A DNA stretch of 44,857 nt from Rhodocytophaga aerolata (GTDB lineage Bacteria > Bacteroidota > Bacteroidia > Cytophagales > 172606-1), in NCBI RefSeq assembly GCF_030503435.1, contig NZ_JAUKPO010000040.1, positions 1-44,857 of the forward strand, in the 5' to 3' direction. The first letter of the stretch is position 1. Every line of letters begins with the position of its first letter. Shown here one piece after another: positions 8,486-14,666 of the stretch. The translations under genes and the position numbers were made by a program. The notes beneath the pieces were generated by a model. That model ran no database searches. It was not told where the DNA came from and was given only the letters and a program-made list of their open reading frames with translations.

Positions 8486-9664
8486 ATGAGCAACCTTAAA
8501 CAATCAGTAGGCATTGACCTATCCAAGGACAAACTGGATGTCTGTTTTTCAGTTATTGATACTACTCAAAAAGTAACTATCAAGGCTACCCGTAAATTTG
8601 CCAATCAAATCAAAGGCTTTCAAGAACTTAATGAGTGGGTTATTAAACACGGCGATCCGTCCCTGCCTATTGTTTATGTGATGGAAGCTACTGGTGTTTA
8701 CTATGAACAGCTGGCCTGGTTTCTATATAGGCAAGAGCAAAAAATAAGTGTGATACTACCCAATAAGGGGCGGCAGTATGCTCAAAGCTTAGGACTTAAA
8801 AGCAAGAATGACAAAATTGATTCTATTGGCCTGGCTCATATGGGTGCTCAGCAAAGCCTCTCTTTATGGCAGCCTATGAGTAAAGTTTTCTGCCATCTGC
8901 GCACTTTAACTCGTGAGCATGAAAACTTACAGCAGTCTAAAAATGTACTTAACAATCAACTACATGCCTTAGCTCATGCTCAGTTTGAGAGTAAACCCAC
9001 TCAGAAAAGGCTTCAGGCAATGGTGAATCTAATAGACAAACAAATTGAAAGCATCAGGCAAGAAATTACATTAGTAGTCGAATCAGATGCAGCGCTGAAA
9101 AGAAAGTTGCATTATATCACTCAGATCAAGGGCATAGGTTTGTTGACTGCTGTCACTGTCATTTCTGAAACCAATGGGTTTGCCTTGTTTGAGAACCAAA
9201 AACAGCTGATCAGTTATGCCGGCTATGATGTGATAGAAAAGCAGTCCGGCAAACGAATAGGAAAAACTAAAATATCTAAGAAAGGGAATTACCGCATCAG
9301 GCGCATACTACATTTACCTTCATTTAATGTAGTTCGCTATGAAGGAGGCATGTTTAAAACTTTTTTTGATCGGTTAATTAATAATGGAAAAAAGAAAATG
9401 CAGACCTATGTAGCCATACAAAAGAAGCTGTTAGTATTAATGTACACCCTATGGAAGAAAGATATACCCTATAATGCTCACCACGAAATTAAAACTGCTT
9501 CCGGTAATAATGAGCCGAAGCCTCTCTTTCCGGTGGTTTTTGAAAAAAACCAAGTAGCCATGGTAGAGAAAAAAGAAGTAGCCCCGACAAGCAGGGCTAC
9601 ACAAGATGAACTTCCGTGCAATAAGTCGCCGCAAGCTCTCTTTCCGGTAGAACAAAGTTATTAA
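8486..9664 (+). CDS. IS110-family transposase (element 2)
   Basis: This 392-residue protein is a complete IS110-family DEDD recombinase. The start ATG at 8486 (SNLKQSVGIDLSKDKLDV) places the first catalytic Asp near residue 10; an upstream ATG at 8429 would add 19 residues that the family does not need. Further motifs are MEATGVYYE, KSKNDKIDSIGLA, LSLWQP, IKGIGLLTAVTVI, SYAGYDVIEKQSGKR with the catalytic serine, and KKGNYRIRRILH. The C-terminal 60 residues are a low-conservation tail in which LFPV occurs twice (PKPLFPV and PQALFPV). With its RNA the enzyme would catalyse donor-target strand exchange without target duplication. It is the only transposase of the first 10 kb that appears undamaged. 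Confidence 0.93.
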   Translation: MSNLKQSVGIDLSKDKLDVCFSVIDTTQKVTIKATRKFANQIKGFQELNEWVIKHGDPSLPIVYVMEATGVYYEQLAWFLYRQEQKISVILPNKGRQYAQSLGLKSKNDKIDSIGLAHMGAQQSLSLWQPMSKVFCHLRTLTREHENLQQSKNVLNNQLHALAHAQFESKPTQKRLQAMVNLIDKQIESIRQEITLVVESDAALKRKLHYITQIKGIGLLTAVTVISETNGFALFENQKQLISYAGYDVIEKQSGKRIGKTKISKKGNYRIRRILHLPSFNVVRYEGGMFKTFFDRLINNGKKKMQTYVAIQKKLLVLMYTLWKKDIPYNAHHEIKTASGNNEPKPLFPVVFEKNQVAMVEKKEVAPTSRATQDELPCNKSPQALFPVEQSY

Positions 9665-9973
9665 AATATTTCTACTTTATTACTTGCTTTTTAAGACAGT
9701 ACCTGAGATCGGCCGGGATAATGCAATAGCAGAAAGTTTTTTTAAAACCTTGAAAATAGAATTAATATAACATGCTTATTATGCTACAAAAGAACAAGCT
9801 AAACTGGCTATATTTGAATATATGAATTGATCATTTACGATCAATAGCTATGGTACAATAGAAAAAGAAAGCACTCTGCATTAGGCAATAGAAGTCCAGT
9901 GCAGTATCAATCGTATTTAGAAGAAATTAGAATGGATACCTGAAAAATCCTCCAGTAAACTGTTTCAATTCCA

Positions 9974-10466
9974 GTGAGCCCTTCAGCCGCCATCCTGGAT
10001 AGCCAAAGTGTAAAAACCACCTTTGTGGGTGGTCAGCGCGGCTTTGATGCGGCTAAGCGTATCAAAGGTCGAAAACGTCATATTCTGCTTGATACTTTAG
10101 GCTTACTTCTATCAGTGGTGGTACACCGGGTAGACATTGATGAGAGAAAAGGGGCGGGCTTTGTGCTGAATCGACTCTGTAAACTGAAGAAACTCTTTCC
10201 TGGTCTGTCTGTTATCTTTGCTGACGGGGGCTATAGTGGTGAATTTGAAGCTTTTGTTAGAAAGACTTTCCGATGGATGTTACAGTGTGCGTAAGCCTTT
10301 AGGTATGAAAACTTTTCAAGTGCTACCTAAATGTTGGATTGTAGAACGCACGGTCAGTTGATTAACGGCTCATCGACTATTGAGTGTAGATTATGAACAA
10401 AAAGTTAAATCCTCAGAAGCTATGATTCACATAGCCATGATTCGACTTATGCTTAAACAGTTTTAA
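9974..10466 (+). pseudogene. IS5-type transposase, C-terminal half, frameshifted
   Basis: The first part reads SPSAAILDSQSVKTTFVGGQ and RGFDAAKRIKGRKRHILLDT, the first catalytic Asp region of the DDE_Tnp_1/IS5 family, and FADGGYSGEFEAF around the second Asp. A frameshift near 10260 moves the rest to another frame: KPLGMKTFQVLPKCWIVERT, then a stop in place of Trp, LTAHRLLSVDYEQ and MIHIAMIRLMLKQF ending at 10466. The ERT motif with its catalytic Glu and the typical FSWL region are visible but broken. The 5' half is absent. Confidence 0.75.
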
Positions 10467-10487
10467 ATTACTTTTTTAGACAGCCTC
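9974..10487 (+). mobile_element. 5'-truncated IS5-type element
   Basis: The fragment starts inside the transposase gene directly at the end of the IS3 remnant and ends with TTTTTTAGACAGCCTC at 10472-10487, a terminal repeat of the type seen in Bacteroidota IS5-like elements. The matching left repeat and the 5' half of the gene are missing. The abrupt join suggests that the IS3 element inserted here, or that a deletion between the two took place. Confidence 0.65.
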
Positions 10488-10997
10488 TAACACTTTCATA
10501 ATTTTAGTCAAAAATTATCTACTAAACCAGATGATGTTGGCCGTATCTTCTTACTTTTTTGTCATTGCCACAGGGTAGGACAAACATGCGAATGTTTGAG
10601 CCAGCTTGTGTGCATGCACATTTTAAGCCAGCCTAGTGCCTTAAGTAACAAAAAAGTCTAGGTTTTCCAAGCATGCGAATGCGAAGGGAACCAACACAAC
10701 CGAGCATGTGAATGCGATGGTTGCCACCGAAGGTGTTGACAAAGCTTCTGCGCTACAGACTTACGCACACCCCCCTGTTTTTCCGGGCCAACACACTTGT
10801 ATTTTTACTTTTTCAAATTTTTCAATAAACTTTACTAAACTCAATTATTATTTTTCTTGTGAACGCATAAACTTCCGTATATTAATCAATGGCCTATCTA
10901 TCAACACATCTGAAAGCGGTTATTTTAATTTTCAACTTTAACATTTAACTTTAGCGCGTTAACATATAAATTAACTCAACATCTTAAACTCATTAAA
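10488..10997. other. Non-coding stretch upstream of fabI with short repeats
   Basis: No convincing gene is present in these 510 bases. The 10-mer CATGCGAATG occurs at 10585-10594 and 10672-10681, with a one-base variant at 10705-10714, and the 12-bp palindrome TGTGCATGCACA is at 10609-10620. The last 200 bases are AT-rich and must hold the fabI promoter; TAACTTTA around 10940-10960 resembles a -7 box but is imperfect. Confidence 0.5.
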
Positions 10998-11810
10998 ATG
11001 GCCTACAATCTATTAAAAGGGAAGAAAGGAATTATTTCTGGCGCACTGGACGAAAAATCTATTGCCTGGAAAATTGCTTTAAAGGCGAAAGAAGAAGGAG
11101 CCACCTTTACACTAACGAATGCACCTATTGCTATGCGGATGGGGCAGATTAATAAACTAGCTGAGCAATGTGGTGCCGAAATTATTCCGGCAGATGCTAC
11201 CTCCGTAGAAGATATTGAGAAACTATATACCCGGTCTATGGAAGTGCTGGGAGGTAAGGTAGATTTTGTGCTGCATTCTATTGGTATGAGTCCGAATGTA
11301 CGAAAAGGCCGTTCGTATGGTGATTTGAACTATGAATGGTTTTTAAAAAGCATAGATATCTCTGCGTTATCTTTTCACAAAATGTTGCAGGTCGCTGAGA
11401 AATTAGATGCTATTAATGAATGGGGGTCAGTAGTCGGGCTATCCTATATTGCTTCCCAACGTACGTTTCCCGATTATTCAGACATGGCGCAAGCAAAAGC
11501 AGTGTTAGAGTCAATTGCCCGCAGTTATGGATACCGCTATGGTAAGCTGAAAAAGGTACGGGTAAATACTGTTTCCCAGTCACCCACCAAAACAACGGCA
11601 GGTACTGGCGTAGGTGGATTTGATGCGTTTTTTGATTATGCCGATAAAATGTCTCCTTTAGGCAATGCTACAGCTGAGGAGTGTGCAGATTATGTCATTA
11701 CTCTTTTCTCAGATTTTACCCGCAAGGTGACCATGCAGAATCTGTATCACGATGGTGGGTTCTCCAGCTCTGGTATTTCCGAGGAGATTGTAGAAAAAAT
11801 GAAGCAGTAA
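10998..11810 (+). CDS. fabI: Enoyl-[acyl-carrier-protein] reductase (NADH)
   Basis: This 270-residue cytoplasmic enzyme catalyses the last step of each fatty-acid elongation cycle, reducing trans-2-enoyl-ACP with NAD(P)H. It is an atypical short-chain dehydrogenase: the cofactor loop is GIISGALDEKSIAW (residues 11-24), and the active-site set Tyr150, Tyr160 and Lys167 shows the Y-x6-K spacing that marks FabI rather than the Y-x3-K of ordinary SDRs. LHSIGMSP and the C-terminal HDGGFSS are also typical. Length agrees with the family. The start ATG at 10998 gives the normal N-terminus MAYNLLKGKKG. It is a single gene closed by a strong hairpin at 11828-11872. Being essential, it is probably strongly expressed. 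Confidence 0.96.
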   Translation: MAYNLLKGKKGIISGALDEKSIAWKIALKAKEEGATFTLTNAPIAMRMGQINKLAEQCGAEIIPADATSVEDIEKLYTRSMEVLGGKVDFVLHSIGMSPNVRKGRSYGDLNYEWFLKSIDISALSFHKMLQVAEKLDAINEWGSVVGLSYIASQRTFPDYSDMAQAKAVLESIARSYGYRYGKLKKVRVNTVSQSPTKTTAGTGVGGFDAFFDYADKMSPLGNATAEECADYVITLFSDFTRKVTMQNLYHDGGFSSSGISEEIVEKMKQ

Positions 11811-11827
11811 GAGTAGCCTTATATATA

Positions 11828-11880
11828 CAAAGGGTCAATAATAGGGGTATACCCAGAATTATTGGCCCTTTGCTTTGTTT
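11828..11880 (+). terminator. Terminator of fabI
   Basis: A 15-bp stem (11828-11842 with 11858-11872, one G-U pair) encloses a smaller GGGTATACCC palindrome, and the T-rich GCTTTGTTT follows. It begins 18 bases after the fabI stop. Confidence 0.75.
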
Positions 11881-11908
11881 AAATTTAAGCGAAACGAACA
11901 CAAAAACC

Positions 11909-11916
11909 TACTTTTG
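11909..11916 (+). promoter_or_regulatory. Promoter -7 box of the MOSC gene
   Basis: TACTTTTG matches the Bacteroidota TAnnTTTG -7 motif exactly and lies 13 bases before the ATG at 11930. The transcript would have a leader of only a few bases. A clear -33 TTG at the usual distance was not found. Confidence 0.55.
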
Positions 11917-11929
11917 TAGTTTATCATCT

Positions 11930-12439
11930 ATGAGCGAACCAACAGCCAAAGAGTCTATCATAGGTAAGTTACTGGATGCACCGGTAAAACCTGGAAAAGT
12001 AGTCTGGATTAGTGTGCGGCCAGAAAGGCGGTCGCCAGTAAAACCTCTGACCGAAGTGGACGCCATACAAAACCGGGGCCTGGCTGGCGATCATTACAAA
12101 GGTACTCCATCCAGTACCCGGCATGTTACCCTCATTCAGGCAGAGCATCTGGCAGCGGTTTCTTCTTTTATGAATATACCGGATTTGGACCCTGGCCTTG
12201 TTCGCCGCAATATCGTTGTGAAAGGTATCAATTTATTGGCACTGAAAGACAAGCAATTTTATGTAGGAGAAGCTTTGTTGGAGATGACCGGGCTTTGCCA
12301 TCCTTGTTCGCAGATGGAAGAAATCTTAGGCGAAGGTGGCTACAATGCAATGCGGGGCCATGGAGGTATTACGGCCAGGATTATTAAAGGTGGAAAAATC
12401 AGGGTAGGAGATGAGGTGTATGTAAAAGCAGGGAAGTAG
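11930..12439 (+). CDS. MOSC-domain protein
   Basis: The 169-residue protein is a stand-alone MOSC (molybdenum cofactor sulfurase C-terminal) domain. It shows NRGLAGDHY near residue 45, RRNIVVKGINLLAL in the middle, and GLCHPCSQMEEILGEGGYNA, with the conserved cysteine pair (CHPC) used to carry sulfur or bind the molybdenum cofactor. Family members such as YiiM reduce N-hydroxylated compounds with Moco; others handle sulfur for metal-sulfur clusters. Which reaction this one catalyses is unknown. The start ATG at 11930 is chosen because it follows an exact -7 box and the fabI terminator; the longer frame would overlap fabI. An IS4 element lies directly behind the stop codon but leaves the gene whole. 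Confidence 0.85.
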   Translation: MSEPTAKESIIGKLLDAPVKPGKVVWISVRPERRSPVKPLTEVDAIQNRGLAGDHYKGTPSSTRHVTLIQAEHLAAVSSFMNIPDLDPGLVRRNIVVKGINLLALKDKQFYVGEALLEMTGLCHPCSQMEEILGEGGYNAMRGHGGITARIIKGGKIRVGDEVYVKAGK

Positions 12440-12446
12440 TAATTTG
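12440..12446. repeat. Left target-site duplication of the IS4 element
   Basis: TAATTTG here is repeated exactly at 13786-13792 on the other side of the element. Confidence 0.85.
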
Positions 12447-13785
12447 TTGAAAACTTCGGAAAACATGTTTAGGTTTTATAGTACTTGAGCAAATTCTTGA
12501 CTTGATCTGTTGAGAGTTGTTTTTGGTCAATCAAAGATTGCATCTCTTCCCAGGCAGCCAGTTTAGCTAAGCCTCTCAGAAAATACAGTTTGGTGATTTT
12601 CCCTTTCCCATAGCCTAACTGACAGATTTGCTGCATAGCCGGGTTATGTGTCAGGGCTGATTCTATTTCATAAAAGTAGCCGCCAATGAAGTAAGCCAGT
12701 ACAATTACATTTTCTATACTTGTAAAATCCCTTACCTGGAAATCTTCCCATCCCAGATGCTCTTTTAAGAACTTGAACACACCCTCAATCTTGCTGCGCT
12801 TTAAATAGCGGTGAAAAACCCATAAAGCCATTTCTTCTGCTTTGATCCCATAGTTGCTTAACAAGAGCATCGGCTGTTTGAATATTTTTTCACCCTTACG
12901 TGTGGTTAACTCCACTTTCAGCAGACAATACTTGTTTGCCTTTAACACAATGGGTTCATAACTGAAATGAGCATTGACCTGATGATACACTTTTTCTCCC
13001 CAGGAAAACTTCTCATACACCCTTGTAAAGCTTTTTTGTAAAGTCTTTTGTCCCCATTTTAAGCGCCTAATTTCATCTTCCTCCTGCTGAAAATGTCCTT
13101 CTACATCCGAATTACGCCAGTTCTTGATGCGGATTACAAATCGGCTATCAGGCAGAGAATCTAATACCTGAAAATAGTCTACATCATCAAACCACCGGTC
13201 TAACACGTGGCAGAGTACCACATCAGCATTGGCTTCTTTGAGGCCTTTATGCAAACTAACAATTTGCTCTAATCCGGCATGGTTTAAGTCTGTGTCTAGT
13301 TTACCTACCTGACAAGCTAACAAGTGTAACTGCTTTTTATCTGCATCGATAGCAACAGAATCAAAACTGCGATAGCCATTGATCCACTTTCCCTCCAAAT
13401 TCCGCACCTTTCCTAGTTCTTGCATAGATTGGCTGTATGGCTTTCTCAGATCACAGATATCGTGTACTAGAACCATACTTTGCTTGCCTTCCACTACTGA
13501 CTTGGCCTGCTCTATAAGCACCTGATTGATAGCTTGAGCTTGAACCCCATTAAGTAAAGTGCCATCCAGCAGACCTTTAAAGCGGTCAAACTCAGCCTTG
13601 TTTTGGCTCAAGGTCCATATGTTAATATGCTGGTGCTGCACTATGCGCTCACAAAGAGAAATAAAGTTTTTTTACAACGCTTGTCTTCTATAGTGGCTAC
13701 ATATGCACTAATGTATTCTGCTAACTGCATACAATGAACTTTTTCTTATATTTAAATACCTGTATACGTTTTCCGAAGTTTTCAA
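12447..13785 (-). mobile_element. IS4-family insertion sequence, complete and recent
   Basis: The element is 1339 bp, bounded by perfect 18-bp inverted repeats (TTGAAAACTTCGGAAAAC at 12447-12464, its complement at 13768-13785) and a perfect 7-bp direct repeat TAATTTG. One undamaged transposase gene on the minus strand fills it. The intact ends and target duplication point to a recent jump. The insertion begins one base after the stop of the MOSC gene, so no gene is broken. Confidence 0.93.
12469..13641 (-). CDS. IS4-family transposase
   Basis: The 390-residue protein is a DDE transposase of the IS4 family. The first Asp lies in VHDICDLRKPYS, the second in CHVLDRWFDD, and the third acidic residue in the YREK signature Y-x2-R-x3-E-x6-K, seen as YLKRSKIEGVFKFLK. 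The gene ends within five bases of the left inverted repeat and leaves 126 bases between its start and the right repeat for its promoter. No stop or frameshift is seen, so the enzyme may be active. Confidence 0.92.
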   Translation of the reverse strand: MQHQHINIWTLSQNKAEFDRFKGLLDGTLLNGVQAQAINQVLIEQAKSVVEGKQSMVLVHDICDLRKPYSQSMQELGKVRNLEGKWINGYRSFDSVAIDADKKQLHLLACQVGKLDTDLNHAGLEQIVSLHKGLKEANADVVLCHVLDRWFDDVDYFQVLDSLPDSRFVIRIKNWRNSDVEGHFQQEEDEIRRLKWGQKTLQKSFTRVYEKFSWGEKVYHQVNAHFSYEPIVLKANKYCLLKVELTTRKGEKIFKQPMLLLSNYGIKAEEMALWVFHRYLKRSKIEGVFKFLKEHLGWEDFQVRDFTSIENVIVLAYFIGGYFYEIESALTHNPAMQQICQLGYGKGKITKLYFLRGLAKLAAWEEMQSLIDQKQLSTDQVKNLLKYYKT

Positions 13786-13792
13786 TAATTTG
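13786..13792. repeat. Right target-site duplication of the IS4 element
   Basis: Exact copy of TAATTTG at 12440-12446. Confidence 0.85.
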
Positions 13793-13909
13793 AAAATGTG
13801 GAAATGTGAAAATTTGTAAATTTAAAAATTGCATTTTTTTGTAAGAGTATTTGTAGGCCCGATACATCTTCTTTCTCTCGTATTAATTATCAGCTAATTA
13901 TGAAAGAAG

Positions 13910-13942
13910 AAACCTGTTAGGTTTTCAAAACCTAACAAGTTT
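13910..13942. repeat. Near-perfect palindrome AAACCTGTTAGGTTTT type
   Basis: Two 16-base arms (13910-13925 and 13927-13942) are inverted copies with one mismatch, separated by one base. This sequence type is, from memory, frequent between genes in several Bacteroidota genomes. It lies between the IS4 element and the end of the minus-strand gene group and could act as a terminator for either direction. Confidence 0.7.
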
Positions 13943-14030
13943 AGGTTTATTTTAAAGGCATCGCCTTCAGACTACTACGCTGCTACACTCAGGGCTCAGT
14001 TGGCTATAGGAGGAAACCAAATTTTAAAGT

Positions 14031-14061
14031 AAAAACCTAGTCAAAAAATACTAGTTCTAGG
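14031..14061 (-). terminator. Possible terminator of the methylmalonyl-CoA mutase gene group
   Basis: On the minus strand CCTAG (14057-14061) can pair with CTAGG (14036-14040), and a TTTTT run follows. The stem is short and the loop is 16 bases, so the case is weak. It lies just past the stop at 14068. Confidence 0.3.
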
Positions 14062-14067
14062 AGTAGT

Positions 14068-14652
14068 TTATTCCGAATGTATTAAATTGAATATCTTACC
14101 AAATCCCTCTGTTGCAGCAAATGATTTTACTGGTGATGCACCTAAAATATCCTTCCGTACAAAGTTCAGCATTTCTACAGTAGCTTCTGAGTAATTGTGT
14201 AGCTTCATCCATACCGAAAGGGCAATGGCTGTTTTCAAGGTACTGGCTTTTACGCGTATAGTATGGGGTGAATACCTTCCCGGATGAATGTGAATATGCC
14301 TGCCTTCCACTTCGCCTATTCTCAATATCCATACGGATGTATCCGAAAGAATCAAAGTTTGGTAGCCAATATTCTGTGTATGAATAAACTCTATATACGC
14401 TGCCTTTCTGAAAGCCTCTTTTTCATGTAATTGTTCAATGATTTGATGAGCAATCAACATTGGTGTGAGTTCTCCCAGATATAAGTCCATCTGAGATTCG
14501 CCAATCAAGCGTAGTTGAGGGGAAAGTGCTTTTATATTCTTATTGGCAACACTAGTAAGGATAAATTCATGAATAAAACCCAAGTGATGTTTAAGGCAGT
14601 TAAACATCACTGGCGAAGGAACTGCACAATTTTCAAGATAGAGCATTATCAA
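14068..14652 (-). CDS. Hypothetical protein next to methylmalonyl-CoA mutase
   Basis: I do not recognise a family for this 194-residue protein. It has no signal peptide and no membrane segment, so it is probably cytoplasmic. It contains few charged clusters, the phrases LYLGELTPMLIAHQIIEQLH and HIHIHPGRYSPHTIRVKAST, and a C-terminal helical stretch (LKTAIALSVWMKLHNYSEAT). The frame is intact and begins only 14 bases after the stop of the mutase large subunit on the same strand, so the two are probably co-transcribed. The HIHIHPGRYSPHT run, with several histidines, could bind a metal or phosphate. Two Met codons (1 and 3) could be the start. A role in propionate or methylmalonyl-CoA metabolism is only a guess from context. 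Confidence 0.7.
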   Translation of the reverse strand: MIMLYLENCAVPSPVMFNCLKHHLGFIHEFILTSVANKNIKALSPQLRLIGESQMDLYLGELTPMLIAHQIIEQLHEKEAFRKAAYIEFIHTQNIGYQTLILSDTSVWILRIGEVEGRHIHIHPGRYSPHTIRVKASTLKTAIALSVWMKLHNYSEATVEMLNFVRKDILGASPVKSFAATEGFGKIFNLIHSE

Positions 14653-14666
14653 ATTATATTAGATAA

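Larger units (their letters stand above)
8203..9712 (+). mobile_element. IS110-family insertion sequence (element 2), intact
   Basis: The element lies within the OrfB remnant of the IS3 element. Both junctions carry GG (8201-8202 and 9711-9712); joining the flanks on this dinucleotide restores the IS3 reading frame, so the element is 1510 bp with a 2-nt ambiguity. No terminal inverted repeats are seen. The non-coding stretch of 283 bases is on the left, as in the IS110 group. The right end (TTTTTAAGACAGT near 9688-9700) resembles that of element 1 (TTTTTTAACACAGT near 1767-1781), which points to related end recognition. Confidence 0.8.
7475..9943 (+). pseudogene. IS3-family OrfB (DDE transposase) remnant in two pieces
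   Basis: The 5' piece shows FIKEQREIFSVEKMCKQ near 7478, then after stops DLTYIRTQEGWLYLTAIIDL around 7908-7970, a degraded HSDRG motif near 8088 and LQSMSRKGN at 8176-8200. The 3' piece (from 9713) shows RDNAIAESFFKTLKIELI, YYATKEQAKLAIFEY and QYQSYLEEIRMDT up to the TGA at 9941-9943. Removing the IS110 element joins KGN-G-RDNA in frame, which equals the IS3 signature KGNCWDNA with two changes. Several stops and frameshifts are present, so no functional integrase can be made. Confidence 0.75.
7105..9973 (+). mobile_element. Decayed IS3-family element, split by IS110 element 2
   Basis: Pieces of IS3 OrfA (from 7152) and OrfB (about 7475-8202 and 9713-9943) lie in the right order on the plus strand. 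The likely right terminus is TTTCAATTCCA ending at 9973, which fits the TG...CA ends of IS3 elements. The left terminus (about 7105, TGGAGGGAAA) is only a weak match and is uncertain. An IS110 element of 1510 bp sits within OrfB. Many stops and frameshifts show that the element has been dead for long. Confidence 0.75.

Noticed and set aside
10708-10941. 77-codon open frame before fabI
   Set aside because: It covers the repeat motifs and the promoter zone, has no recognisable motif and an unlikely composition.
11681-11929. Longer start for the MOSC gene overlapping fabI
   Set aside because: It would pass through the fabI terminator, and an exact -7 box lies just before the ATG at 11930.
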